From Streptomyces cyaneogriseus subsp. noncyanogenus (GTDB lineage Bacteria > Actinomycetota > Actinomycetes > Streptomycetales > Streptomycetaceae): a DNA stretch of 64,000 nucleotides. The DNA is taken from positions 3,968,001 through 4,032,000 of the forward strand of contig NZ_CP010849.1 in the NCBI RefSeq assembly GCF_000931445.1. The letters run 5' to 3'. The position numbers and the translations under genes are program-made. Under the pieces are notes generated by a model. That model saw nothing but the letters and a program-made list of their open reading frames with translations, ran no database searches and was not told where the DNA came from. Of the stretch, positions 52,391 through 60,837 are shown in pieces (position 1 is the stretch's first letter; every line of letters begins with the position of its first letter).

Positions 52391-53869
52391 GTGAGCATTT
52401 CCGAGCCCTTGGACGAGCCGTGGGCCGACAGCGGCCCCAGTGATCGTCTGCCTGCCTCCCGTCGGCGCGGGGACGGTCCGCGAGGCCGTGACGAGCAGCA
52501 CGACCGTGGCCGGGACGCCGCGGAGTGGGACGGTGCCGGGTCGTCGTTCGAGCGTCTCCCGCCGCAGGACCTGGACGCCGAGCAGTCGGTCCTCGGCGGC
52601 ATGCTCCTGTCCAAGGACGCCATCGCCGACGTCGTCGAGATCCTCAAAGGGCGGGACTTCTACAAGCCGGCCCACGAGACGATCTACCAGGCGATCCTCG
52701 ACGTCTACGCCAAGGGCGAGCCGGCCGACCCCATCACGATCGCCGCCGAGCTGACCAAGCGCGGCGAGATCAACAAGGTCGGCGGGGCGGCGTATCTGCA
52801 CACGCTCGTCCAGACCGTCCCGACGGCGGCGAACGCGGCGTACTACGCGGAGATCGTGCAGGAGCGTGCCGTCCTGCGCCGCCTGGTCGAGGCCGGAACG
52901 CGGATCACGCAGATGGGATACGCGGCCGACGACGACGTGGACGAGATCGTCAACCGCGCCCAGGCGGAGGTCTATGCCGTCACCGAGCAGCGCACGAGCG
53001 AGGACTACCTGCCGCTCGGCGACATCATGGAGGGCGCGCTCGACGAGATCGAGGCCATCGGTTCACGCAGCGGCGAGATGACCGGTGTGCCCACGGGGTT
53101 CACCGACTTCGACTCGCTCACCAACGGCCTGCACCCGGGCCAGATGATCGTCATCGCCGCACGTCCCGCCATGGGCAAGTCCACGCTCGCGCTGGACTTC
53201 GCGCGCGCGGCGTCGATCAAGCACAACCTGCCGAGCGTCATCTTCTCCCTGGAGATGGGGCGCAACGAGATCGCGATGCGTCTGCTGTCCGCCGAGGCCC
53301 GTGTCGCCCTGCACCACATGAGGTCCGGCACCATGACGGACGACGACTGGACGCGCCTGGCGCGCCGGATGCCGGACGTCTCCGCCGCCCCGCTCTACAT
53401 CGACGACTCCCCGAACCTGTCGATGATGGAGATCCGCGCCAAGTGCCGCCGGCTCAAGCAGCGCAACGACCTCAAGCTGGTCGTGATCGACTACCTCCAG
53501 CTGATGCAGTCCGGCGGCTCCAAGCGCGCCGAGAGCCGCCAGCAGGAGGTCTCGGACATGTCCCGTAACCTGAAGCTGCTGGCCAAGGAGCTGGAGATCC
53601 CGGTCATCGCGCTCTCCCAGCTCAACCGTGGACCCGAGCAGCGCACCGACAAGAAGCCGATGGTCTCGGACCTGCGTGAGTCGGGCTCCATCGAGCAGGA
53701 CGCCGACATGGTCATCCTGCTGCACCGCGAGGACGCCTACGAGAAGGAGTCGCCGCGCGCGGGCGAGGCGGACCTGATCGTGGCCAAGCACCGTAACGGC
53801 CCGACGGCGACGATCACGGTCGCCTTCCAGGGGCACTACTCGCGTTTCGTGGACATGGCCCAGACCTGA
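52391..53869 (+). CDS. dnaB: Replicative DNA helicase DnaB
   Basis: 492 residues. The first about 60 are basic and disordered. The N-terminal domain includes PPQDLDAEQSVLGGMLLSKD. The RecA-like helicase domain has Walker A IVIAARPAMGKSTLALDFAR, the H2 region VIFSLEMGRNEIAMRLLSAE, Walker B LVVIDYLQLMQ and the end QDADMVILLHREDAYEKESP. No intein interrupts it. GTG 52391 follows GAGAGGAGGTGGCTCG. DnaB is loaded at oriC by DnaA, probably with DciA. Confidence 0.96.
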   Translation: MSISEPLDEPWADSGPSDRLPASRRRGDGPRGRDEQHDRGRDAAEWDGAGSSFERLPPQDLDAEQSVLGGMLLSKDAIADVVEILKGRDFYKPAHETIYQAILDVYAKGEPADPITIAAELTKRGEINKVGGAAYLHTLVQTVPTAANAAYYAEIVQERAVLRRLVEAGTRITQMGYAADDDVDEIVNRAQAEVYAVTEQRTSEDYLPLGDIMEGALDEIEAIGSRSGEMTGVPTGFTDFDSLTNGLHPGQMIVIAARPAMGKSTLALDFARAASIKHNLPSVIFSLEMGRNEIAMRLLSAEARVALHHMRSGTMTDDDWTRLARRMPDVSAAPLYIDDSPNLSMMEIRAKCRRLKQRNDLKLVVIDYLQLMQSGGSKRAESRQQEVSDMSRNLKLLAKELEIPVIALSQLNRGPEQRTDKKPMVSDLRESGSIEQDADMVILLHREDAYEKESPRAGEADLIVAKHRNGPTATITVAFQGHYSRFVDMAQT

Positions 53870-53916
53870 GCGGTGAGAGGGAAGACCCACCAAGCCGTGA
53901 GACAGCGGGAAGCTGC

Positions 53917-54483
53917 TCAGCGCCGCGTCTCGTATCTGGTCAGCACCACGCCGCCGGGGAACGTCCGCGTCTCCACCAGGTTCAGGTTCACCCAGCCGTC
54001 CAGCGCGGTGAAGAACGGCGTGCCGCCGCCCACCAGGACCGGATGGGTGGCGATCACATACTCGTCGATCAGCCCGGCGCGCATGGCCGCCCCGGCGAGC
54101 GTCGCGCCGCCGATGGTCATAGGGCCGCCGTCCCCGGCCTTGAGCCGGGTGATCTCGGCGATCGCGTCGCCGGTGACCAGGCGGGTGTTCCAGTCGACCT
54201 TGTCGATCGTCGAGGAGAACACCACCTTCGGCGTGTCCCGCCAGTTCCGCGCGAACTCGATCTCCGCCGGGGTGGCGTCGGGCTGCTGGTCGCCGGTCGG
54301 CCAGTAGGAGCTCATTTCCTCCCACAGCTTGCGCCCATACAGCGACAGGCCACTCGCCCGCTCGTGGTCGAGCCACCACTGGAACAGCTCGTGGCTCGGC
54401 GGTCCGCTCCAGCCGATGTCGTCGCCGGCCGCGGCGATGTAGCCGTCCAGGGTCAGGTTCATGCCGTAGATCAGTTTCCGCAT
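53917..54483 (-). CDS. Dihydrofolate reductase family protein (RibD C-terminal-like)
   Basis: 188 residues. MRKLIYGMNLTLDGYIAAAG is the usual start; LYGRKLWEEMSSYWPT is the NADPH/substrate segment; GGPMTIGGATLAGAAMRAGL and DEYVIATHPVLVGGGTPFFT match the RibD-C/DHFR-like fold. It is a reductase of unknown substrate, not the folate enzyme itself. Convergent with dnaB. Confidence 0.85.
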   Translation of the reverse strand: MRKLIYGMNLTLDGYIAAAGDDIGWSGPPSHELFQWWLDHERASGLSLYGRKLWEEMSSYWPTGDQQPDATPAEIEFARNWRDTPKVVFSSTIDKVDWNTRLVTGDAIAEITRLKAGDGGPMTIGGATLAGAAMRAGLIDEYVIATHPVLVGGGTPFFTALDGWVNLNLVETRTFPGGVVLTRYETRR

Positions 54484-54792
54484 GCCCAGCCTTCCGTCCG
54501 TGGGTGTCCGACGGATAGACCAGCGCGGCGCGGGGAACTCATCGGTGCGCGATCCGGGCTCGCCGGCAGTCCTCGTGCTCGGGGCTCAGCGTGGTGTACT
54601 CGGCCGACACGGGCAAGTCGCCCGATGCCCAGGTCAGGCAAGATCGATATGTCACGGGCAGCGAGACCTCACACGCTCGTGCGGACTTCCCGTGCGGTCC
54701 AGGGGGTCCCGCGGCCGAGGGGCGGCTGGGAAACGGGCCCGCACCGGGTAATTGACTCGACGCGGGATGCGCGGCCGGGTGGACTGTGGGGC
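54484..54792. other. Intergenic region
   Basis: 309 bp between divergent genes. No RNA gene, parS, repeat or clear promoter pair is seen. Confidence 0.4.
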
Positions 54793-56178
54793 ATGACGAC
54801 ACCCCAGGACGAACTGCTTCCCGCAACCCGCCGTGCCCTGCTGCACCGGATCGCCGTCGCCCAGAGCGAGGGGCGGGCGCCCTCACTGGTCGCCGCGGTG
54901 GTGCGCGGCGGGCGGGCCGTGTGGCACGGGGCGCGGACCTCGGTGGACGGGCACGGGCCGGACGAGAACGTGCAGTACCGGATCGGCTCCATCACCAAGA
55001 CCTTCACCGCCGTGCTGGTGCTGCGGCTGCGCGACGAGGGCCTGCTCGACCTCGCGGACCCGCTGGAGAAGCATCTGCCGGGGACGGGCGCGGGAGAGGC
55101 GACCATCGCCGAACTGCTCGCCCACACCGGTGGTCTGGCTGCCGAGTCCCCGGCGCCGTGGTGGGAACGCACGCCGGGCAGCCTGCGTCCCCAGCTCGCC
55201 GATGTGCTGGGCGAGCAGCCGTTCCGCCACCCCGTGGGCCGTCGGTTCCATTACTCGAACCCCGGCTACACCCTGCTGGGCGCGCTGGTCGAGAAGGTGC
55301 GCGGCGCCTCCTGGGAGGAGGTGCTGCGAGCAGAGGTGCTCGAGCCTCTCGGGCTGCGGCGCACGAGCGCGCAGCCGCAGGTCCCCCATGCGGGCGGCTG
55401 GGCCGTGCACCCGTGGGCCGACGTCATGCTGCCCGAGCCCGTCGAGGACCTCGGGCGGATGGCGCCCGCCGGCCAGCTCTGGTCGACCACCGGGGATCTG
55501 GCCCGGTTCGCCGCTTTCCTCGCGTACGGCGACGACCGGGTGCTGGCCGCCGAGACGGTGCGGGAGATGCGGATGCCCGCGGCTCCGGCCGAGGCCGCGG
55601 ATGTCGTCGACGGGCTCTCCTACGGGCTGGGCCTGCAGCTCCAGAGCCGGGACGGGCGGCTGCTCTTCGGCCACTCCGGCTCGCTGCCGGGCTTTCTGGC
55701 CAATCTCACGATCAGCGTGGAGGACGACGTCGCGGCCGTGGTCCTGGCCAACTGCACCTCGGGCCCGCCGCTGGCTCTGGTGGGCGCGGATCTGGTCCGT
55801 ATCGTCGCCGAGGCCGAGCCGCGGATTCCCGAGCCGTGGCGCCCCGTGCCCGACGTCGACGCGTCCGTGCTGGACCTGGCCGGGCCGTGGTACTGGGGAA
55901 CCCAGGCTTTCGCCCTGCGGCTGGCGGCGGATGGCGGAGTGTCGCTCGAACCGTTGTCGGGGTACGGACGCCGCTCACGCTTCCGGGCCAACGGCGACGG
56001 CACCTGGACCGGGCTGGAGGGGTACTACGCCGGGGAGACCCTGCGTGCCGTGCGGCGCCCGGACGGCAGCGTGAGCCACCTCGACCTGGGATCGTTCGTG
56101 TTCACACGGCGGCCGTACGAAGAGTCGGCTCCGGTACCCGGTGGAGTGGATCCCGCGGGATGGCGGGGCATCGGCTAG
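54793..56178 (+). CDS. Serine hydrolase of the beta-lactamase/PBP (class C) family
   Basis: 461 residues. Active-site motifs: SITKTFTAVLVLRL (SxxK nucleophile), FHYSNPGYTLLGALVEKV (YxN) and FGHSGSLPGFLANL (HxG in place of KTG), the set typical of esterase/D-aminopeptidase-like class C members. A second domain from about residue 355 (WYWGTQAFALRLAADGG, the lipocalin-like DUF3471 type) is present. No signal peptide, so cytoplasmic. ATG 54793 chosen; the open frame extends to 54043 without coding character. Confidence 0.85.
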   Translation: MTTPQDELLPATRRALLHRIAVAQSEGRAPSLVAAVVRGGRAVWHGARTSVDGHGPDENVQYRIGSITKTFTAVLVLRLRDEGLLDLADPLEKHLPGTGAGEATIAELLAHTGGLAAESPAPWWERTPGSLRPQLADVLGEQPFRHPVGRRFHYSNPGYTLLGALVEKVRGASWEEVLRAEVLEPLGLRRTSAQPQVPHAGGWAVHPWADVMLPEPVEDLGRMAPAGQLWSTTGDLARFAAFLAYGDDRVLAAETVREMRMPAAPAEAADVVDGLSYGLGLQLQSRDGRLLFGHSGSLPGFLANLTISVEDDVAAVVLANCTSGPPLALVGADLVRIVAEAEPRIPEPWRPVPDVDASVLDLAGPWYWGTQAFALRLAADGGVSLEPLSGYGRRSRFRANGDGTWTGLEGYYAGETLRAVRRPDGSVSHLDLGSFVFTRRPYEESAPVPGGVDPAGWRGIG

Positions 56179-56203
56179 AAGGCATCCCGAGCGGTCGCGC
56201 CCC

Positions 56204-56217
56204 GTTTCACGTGAAAC
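56204..56217. promoter_or_regulatory. parS site 11, in a terminator-like palindrome
   Basis: Perfect GTTTCACGTGAAAC in the centre of a 30-bp near-palindrome (56196-56225, one mismatch) between convergent genes. Confidence 0.93.
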
Positions 56218-56236
56218 AGGGCGCGCCCGCCGGTGC

Positions 56237-56689
56237 TCACAGGGCGAGTTTGAAGCCCACGTGCGAGGGCGTGAAGCCGAGCCGTTCGTAGAAGCGATGT
56301 GCGTCCGTGCGGCTGCTGTCGGAGGTCAGCTGCACCAACTGGCAGTTCTGCCGACGCGATTCGGCGATGGTCCACTCGATGAGCTGTGTCCCCAGGCCGC
56401 TGCCGCGTTCATCGGCGTGGATGCGGACGGCCTCGATGACCGACCGGAGGGCGCCGCGGCGGGACAGGCCCGGGATGATCGTCAGCTGGAGTGTGCCGAC
56501 GACACGCTCCTCCCGCACGGCCACCATCAGGTGCTGGTTCGGATCATCACTGAGGCGCTTGAACGCCGCCAGGTAGGGGGCCAGGTCGTCCGGTGACTCC
56601 CGCTGCGCGCCCAGGGGGTCGTCGGCAAGCATCGCGACGATCGCCGGGATGTCCTTCTCGGCCGCAGGCCGTATCTCGAGCTCGGTCAT
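56237..56689 (-). CDS. GNAT family N-acetyltransferase
   Basis: 150 residues, one GNAT domain. Motif A is VRIHADERGSGLGTQLIEWT with the acetyl-CoA loop; LTSDSSRTDAHRFYERLGFT is the C-terminal motif B. It resembles general small-molecule acetyltransferases. ATG 56689. It is convergent with the serine hydrolase and is followed upstream by the MarR gene on the same strand. Confidence 0.85.
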   Translation of the reverse strand: MTELEIRPAAEKDIPAIVAMLADDPLGAQRESPDDLAPYLAAFKRLSDDPNQHLMVAVREERVVGTLQLTIIPGLSRRGALRSVIEAVRIHADERGSGLGTQLIEWTIAESRRQNCQLVQLTSDSSRTDAHRFYERLGFTPSHVGFKLAL

Positions 56690-56726
56690 GGCCGCACTGT
56701 ACGCAGTGGGGCAGGGGCGGTACGGC

Positions 56727-57191
56727 CTATACGGGCACTGGTGCCTTCAGGGTTTCCACGACCTGGACCAAGGGGGCGAGGTCCGGGTTCTTGGCCGCTT
56801 CGTCCAGCGCCTCGCGCAGCGCGGCGTCGTTCGTCGGCCGGGCTTCCCCGAGAAGCTTCAGGCCCGCTTCGGTGACGTTGGTGTAGATGCCGCGGCGGTC
56901 GGTCGGGCAGAGGTACCGCTCCAGCAGGCCCCGGTCCTCCAGCCGGCTGACCAGACGGGTGGTGGCGCTCTGGCTCAGGACGACCGCGTCGGCGACCTGC
57001 TTCATCTGTAGATGGCCCCCGTCGCCGTCGTGCTGCCGGCTCAGTACGTCGAGCAGGGAGTACTCGCGCACGCTCAGACCGTGGTGGGCCTGCAGGGCGC
57101 GTTCGATGTGGGCCTCGATCCTCCCGTGCAGCAGAGACAGGGCGCACCAGCCCTGGGCGAGGGCGGTGAGTGCGGGGTCCGTCGCTGTCAT
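56727..57191 (-). CDS. MarR family transcriptional regulator
   Basis: 154 residues. Winged helix: HHGLSVREYSLLDVLSRQHD, LQMKQVADAVVLSQSATTRL and the wing VSRLEDRGLLERYLCPTDRR with the conserved Arg. Divergent from an MFS exporter at 57333, so it probably represses that exporter and itself. GGAGG ribosome site before ATG 57191. Confidence 0.9.
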   Translation of the reverse strand: MTATDPALTALAQGWCALSLLHGRIEAHIERALQAHHGLSVREYSLLDVLSRQHDGDGGHLQMKQVADAVVLSQSATTRLVSRLEDRGLLERYLCPTDRRGIYTNVTEAGLKLLGEARPTNDAALREALDEAAKNPDLAPLVQVVETLKAPVPV

Positions 57192-57332
57192 TGGCGTTTC
57201 CTCCGTCCCGGAGTGACTGGCATCCAGGATAGGGCAGGGCCGCAATAGAGTGCGTTTGCGTATAGCCCGCGTCTGCAACTATTGTGGACGCACGTAAGGC
57301 GCTCCTGCAATCTTCTGGGAAGGTACACCCCT
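57192..57332. promoter_or_regulatory. Shared MarR/MFS promoter region
   Basis: 141 bp between divergent genes. It contains an imperfect inverted repeat GCGTC-N13-GACGC (around 57269-57291) and related TGCGTTTGCG/GCGTCTGCAA runs, a candidate MarR operator. Confidence 0.5.
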
Positions 57333-58547
57333 ATGCCTCTCGCGCTACTGGCCCTCGCGATCGGGGCCTTCGGGATCGGAACGACCGAGTTCGTGATCAT
57401 GGGTCTGCTGCCCGAGGTCGCGGGCGACTTCGGGGTCTCCATCCCCACGGCGGGCTTCCTGGTGACCGGCTACGCGCTCGGCGTGATGTTCGGCGCCCCG
57501 CTCATGACCGTGCTGGGCACCAAGATCTCGCGCAAGCGGATGCTGATGCTGCTGATGGGCCTGTTCATCGCCGGCAATCTGCTCTCCGCCTTCGCCCCCG
57601 CCTTCGCGGTCATGCTGATCGGCCGGGTGGTCGCCTCGCTCGCCCACGGAGCGTTCTTCGGTATCGGCTCGGTGGTCGCAGCCGATCTGGTGGCGCCCGA
57701 CAAGAAGGCCGGTGCGATCGCGATGATGTTCACCGGTCTCACCGTCGCCAATGTCGTCGGTGTCCCCCTCGGCACGCTCGTCGGGCAGTCCCTCGGCTGG
57801 CGTGTCACCTTCGCCCTCGTCGCCGCCCTCGGCGTGATCGGTCTGGCGGGCATCGCCAAGCTGGTTCCCGACCTGCCCAAGCCGGAAGGGGTGCGCCTGC
57901 GCCACGAACTGGCCGCCTTCAAGAACGTCCAGGTCCTGCTCGCCATGGCGATGACCGTCCTCGGCTTCGGCGGAGTCTTCGCGGCCATCACCTACATCGC
58001 GCCGATGATGACGCACGCCGCGGGCTTCGCCGACGGCTCCGTCACGTGGCTGCTCGTCCTCTTCGGCCTCGGCATGGTCGGCGGCAACCTCGTCGGCGGC
58101 AAGTTCGCCGACCGGGCTCTCATGCCCATGCTGTACGTCTCCCTGGGCGCCCTGGCAGTCGTCCTCGCGCTCTTCACCCTCACCGCGCACAACAAGATCG
58201 CGGCCGCCGTGACCATCGCGCTGATCGGCGCCCTCGGGTTCGCCACCGTGCCGCCGTTGCAGAAGCGCGTCCTGGACCAGGCGCACGGCGCTCCGACGCT
58301 GGCGTCGGCCGTGAACATCGGCGCCTTCAACCTCGGCAACGCGCTGGCGGCATGGCTCGGCGGGCTCGTCATCGCGGCCGGCCTCGGCTACACCGCTCCC
58401 AACTGGGTGGGCGCCGTCCTGGCCGCGGCCGCCCTGGTCCTCGCCGTGCTCTCGGCCGCCCTGGAGCGGCGCGGCAGCGGAGTCCCCAGCGACGTCGTCG
58501 CGGCCTCCGTCCCCGCCGGACAGCAGCCGACCGCCGTCCACCACTGA
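57333..58547 (+). CDS. MFS transporter (DHA1 drug:H+ antiporter type)
   Basis: 404 residues, twelve helices. MPLALLALAIGAFGIGTTEF then VIMGLLPEVAGDFGVSIPTA; the loop motif GTKISRKRMLMLLMGLF and motif C-like GVPLGTLVGQSLGWRVTFAL mark the DHA1 group (AraJ/YdhP-like). ATG 57333 follows GGGAAGGTACACCCCT. Divergent MarR suggests inducible efflux. Confidence 0.88.
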   Translation: MPLALLALAIGAFGIGTTEFVIMGLLPEVAGDFGVSIPTAGFLVTGYALGVMFGAPLMTVLGTKISRKRMLMLLMGLFIAGNLLSAFAPAFAVMLIGRVVASLAHGAFFGIGSVVAADLVAPDKKAGAIAMMFTGLTVANVVGVPLGTLVGQSLGWRVTFALVAALGVIGLAGIAKLVPDLPKPEGVRLRHELAAFKNVQVLLAMAMTVLGFGGVFAAITYIAPMMTHAAGFADGSVTWLLVLFGLGMVGGNLVGGKFADRALMPMLYVSLGALAVVLALFTLTAHNKIAAAVTIALIGALGFATVPPLQKRVLDQAHGAPTLASAVNIGAFNLGNALAAWLGGLVIAAGLGYTAPNWVGAVLAAAALVLAVLSAALERRGSGVPSDVVAASVPAGQQPTAVHH

Positions 58548-58729
58548 GCCGCGGTGCCCGCCGGACCCGCGGGGCCAGGGCCGTCCCCGCGGCGCACGGC
58601 GCGCACCACCCACGACAGGTTCCCCGGGAAACACCCGGGACCGGGCGGGGCCGCACCGGCTCCCGCAACCGGGCGGCGCCGCCCCGCACACACAGCAACA
58701 CCACCTCGCACTCCTCAGGAGCACCCCTC

Positions 58730-59149
58730 ATGAGCACCACCGCCGTCACCCCGCTGACCATCCAGGACGCCGAAGCCCTCGTCACCGCGGCCCGCCGGGC
58801 CGCCGAGGCCGCCGGAGTCACGGTCAGCGTCACCGTCCTCGACGCGGGCGGCCATCTGCTCGCCTTCCGGCGCGACGACCGGGCCGTGCTGATCTCCGGT
58901 GAGACCAGCACCCGGAAGGCGTACACCGCGCTCCAGCTCGACGCTCCCACCGCCGACCTCGTCGATGCCGTGCAGCCCGGAGGGCTCTTCCACACCCTGC
59001 CCACCGCGCTCGACCGGCCGTTGCTGTTCATCGCGGGCGGTGTGCCGGTCCACCGCGACGGCCGGCTGATCGGGGCCATCGGGGTCGGCGGCGGCGCTCC
59101 CGAGCAGGACCACGCCTTCGCCACGGCGGCCGTCGAGGCCCTGGCCTGA
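58730..59149 (+). CDS. HbpS/GlcG-like haem-binding domain protein
   Basis: 139 residues. The domain starts LTIQDAEALVTAARRAAEAA, continues with TVSVTVLDAGGHLLAFRRDD and the Gly-rich GAIGVGGGAPEQDHAFATAA. This is the HbpS/GlcG/YbaV-like fold; HbpS in Streptomyces is an extracellular haem sensor, but this protein lacks a signal peptide. It lies 182 bp downstream of the MFS gene on the same strand. ATG 58730 after CTCAGGAGCACCCCTC. Confidence 0.82.
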   Translation: MSTTAVTPLTIQDAEALVTAARRAAEAAGVTVSVTVLDAGGHLLAFRRDDRAVLISGETSTRKAYTALQLDAPTADLVDAVQPGGLFHTLPTALDRPLLFIAGGVPVHRDGRLIGAIGVGGGAPEQDHAFATAAVEALA

Positions 59150-59171
59150 CGGGACCATCTCACCGCACGAA

Positions 59172-59204
59172 CGCCGGTTCCCGGGAGACCCCCGGGAGCC
59201 GGCG
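59172..59204. terminator. Bidirectional terminator
   Basis: Stem CGCCGGTTCCCGGG (59172-59185) with CCCGGGAGCCGGCG (59191-59204), one internal mismatch, between convergent genes. Confidence 0.75.
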
Positions 59205-59246
59205 TCGTCGTAGGCGTACCGGAGCGGGCCCGCCCGCGCGGGTCGG

Positions 59247-60185
59247 TCAGCCGGCCGCCACGGTCACCGGGGCGAACCGCCGGGTCCAGTCGCCGGGCAG
59301 CTCCGTGATGCCGTAGGTCATGACGTCGTTGAAGGCGACGGACGCGAGTCCGTGTTCCTTCACCCATGCGAGCAGGCCGGTGTGGCGTACGTCGATGTCG
59401 GTGCGCAGCGGGCGGTCGGTGTGTGCGGCGAGCGAGGCGATCAGGGCCTTCGCGGTCTCCGTGTCACGGGCGATCAGCGGGCCCACCACATGGGTCTCCA
59501 TGTTCGGCCAGGCCGCCGCGTATCCGATGAGCCGGCCGTTCTCCTCGGCGACGCGGAGCTGATCGGCGAAGGCGGGCAGGCGGGTGACGATGTGCGTGCG
59601 ATCGGTGCCGAACACTTCTTCGTCGAGCCGGAGGACGGCGGTCAGATCCTCGGCGGTGGCGGCTCGCGTCGTGATCCTCGGGGCCTTCCCGGGTGGGACG
59701 AGGGTCCCTGTCACCATCTCCGCCCGTCCGGTGACCTTGAAGCCGAGCTCCTCGTAGAGCGGACGGCCGTACGGGGTCGCGTGCAGGGTCACGGGGATCG
59801 TGCCCAGGGTCGTGAGGACGTGCCGCGTCAGCCGTCGTCCCACTCCCCGGCCGGAGTGGCGTTCGGCGACCAGCACCATGCCGAGAGCGGCCAGCGAGGG
59901 GCGCTCGTGGGGCCCGTACAGGGTGACGACACAGGCGGCGGCAAGTCCGCCGTCGGGGGCGTCGATGCCGTACCCCCTCCCGGCGGTGAGAAGGAAGCCC
60001 CACTTGTGTTCTTCGCGTGGCCACCCCCGGTCTTCGGACAGGTCGGCGCAGGCGGTGAGGTCCCGCAGCGTCAGTCGGCGGATGGGCAGAGTGGTGAGGG
60101 AAGGAGTCGGCACGCAGGTCAGGCTGTCCGACGGGAGCCCTCGCCGTCCACCTGTTTCGACTGATGCGTACGAGCTTTCGGTCAT
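59247..60185 (-). CDS. GNAT acetyltransferase with two GNAT-like halves
   Basis: 312 residues. The first half contains the acetyl-CoA motif LGMVLVAERHSGRGVGRRLT; the second half (from RITTRAATAEDLTAVLRLDE) is a related but degenerate GNAT fold. Such tandem architecture occurs in streptomycete acetyltransferases of unknown substrate. ATG 60185 has a weak ribosome site; GTG 60113 is the alternative. Confidence 0.78.
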   Translation of the reverse strand: MTESSYASVETGGRRGLPSDSLTCVPTPSLTTLPIRRLTLRDLTACADLSEDRGWPREEHKWGFLLTAGRGYGIDAPDGGLAAACVVTLYGPHERPSLAALGMVLVAERHSGRGVGRRLTRHVLTTLGTIPVTLHATPYGRPLYEELGFKVTGRAEMVTGTLVPPGKAPRITTRAATAEDLTAVLRLDEEVFGTDRTHIVTRLPAFADQLRVAEENGRLIGYAAAWPNMETHVVGPLIARDTETAKALIASLAAHTDRPLRTDIDVRHTGLLAWVKEHGLASVAFNDVMTYGITELPGDWTRRFAPVTVAAG

Positions 60186-60259
60186 GGTGTGGTCGTCATC
60201 CCGCCAGCCGGACGCCGTGGGGGCCGGCCGTGCGGCCGTCAGCCGGCGAGAAGCGGGCC

Positions 60260-60742
60260 TCAGCCGAGGTCGGGGGCGTGCAGAGCGCGTACCCCCTCGA
60301 TGTTGCCGTCCAGATAGTGGCGCAGAGACAGCGGTACGAGGTGGACGGAGGCGATCCCGACCCGGGTGAACGGCACCCGGACGATCTCGTACTCGCCCGC
60401 GGGCTGCTCGACCTCCGGGCCGTGCCGCAGCGACGGATTCATGGACTCCAGCCGGCAGACGAAGAAGTGCTGCACCTTCACACCGGTCGCGCCACCGTCC
60501 TCGCCGATGTGCTCGACGGTGTCCACGAAGCAGGGGACCACGTCCGTGATCTTCGCGCCGAGCTCCTCGTACACCTCCCGGTGCAGGGCGTGGACGACGG
60601 TCGGATCCCCCGGCTCGACCCCGCCGCCCGGAGTGACCCAGTAGGGATCGAGGCCGGGCTTGGTGCGCTTGATCAGGATCAGGTCGTCACCGTCGAGCAG
60701 GACGGCACGGGCGGTGCGCTTGACCACGGGTCGGACGGTCAT
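60260..60742 (-). CDS. Nudix hydrolase
   Basis: 160 residues. The Nudix box region is WVTPGGGVEPGDPTVVHALHREVYEELGA (written in parts: WVTPGGGVEPGD, then PTVVHALHREVYEELGA). The REVYEELG end is canonical, but the Glu expected seven residues before the REUxEE Arg is Pro (Asp precedes it). Substrate unknown, probably a nucleotide derivative. ATG 60742; a parS variant lies 22 bp upstream. Confidence 0.8.
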   Translation of the reverse strand: MTVRPVVKRTARAVLLDGDDLILIKRTKPGLDPYWVTPGGGVEPGDPTVVHALHREVYEELGAKITDVVPCFVDTVEHIGEDGGATGVKVQHFFVCRLESMNPSLRHGPEVEQPAGEYEIVRVPFTRVGIASVHLVPLSLRHYLDGNIEGVRALHAPDLG

Positions 60743-60763
60743 GGGAGGAATGTCGCCCGGCTG

Positions 60764-60777
60764 GTTCCACGTGAAAC
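60764..60777. promoter_or_regulatory. parS variant site 12
   Basis: GTTCCACGTGAAAC, one base from consensus, in the 5' region of the Nudix gene. Confidence 0.85.
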
Positions 60778-60837
60778 ATCGAGCGCCGCCCCGGTCCGAG
60801 CCGCGCGGACGATCGGCCCGGTGCCGCCGGACGCGGC

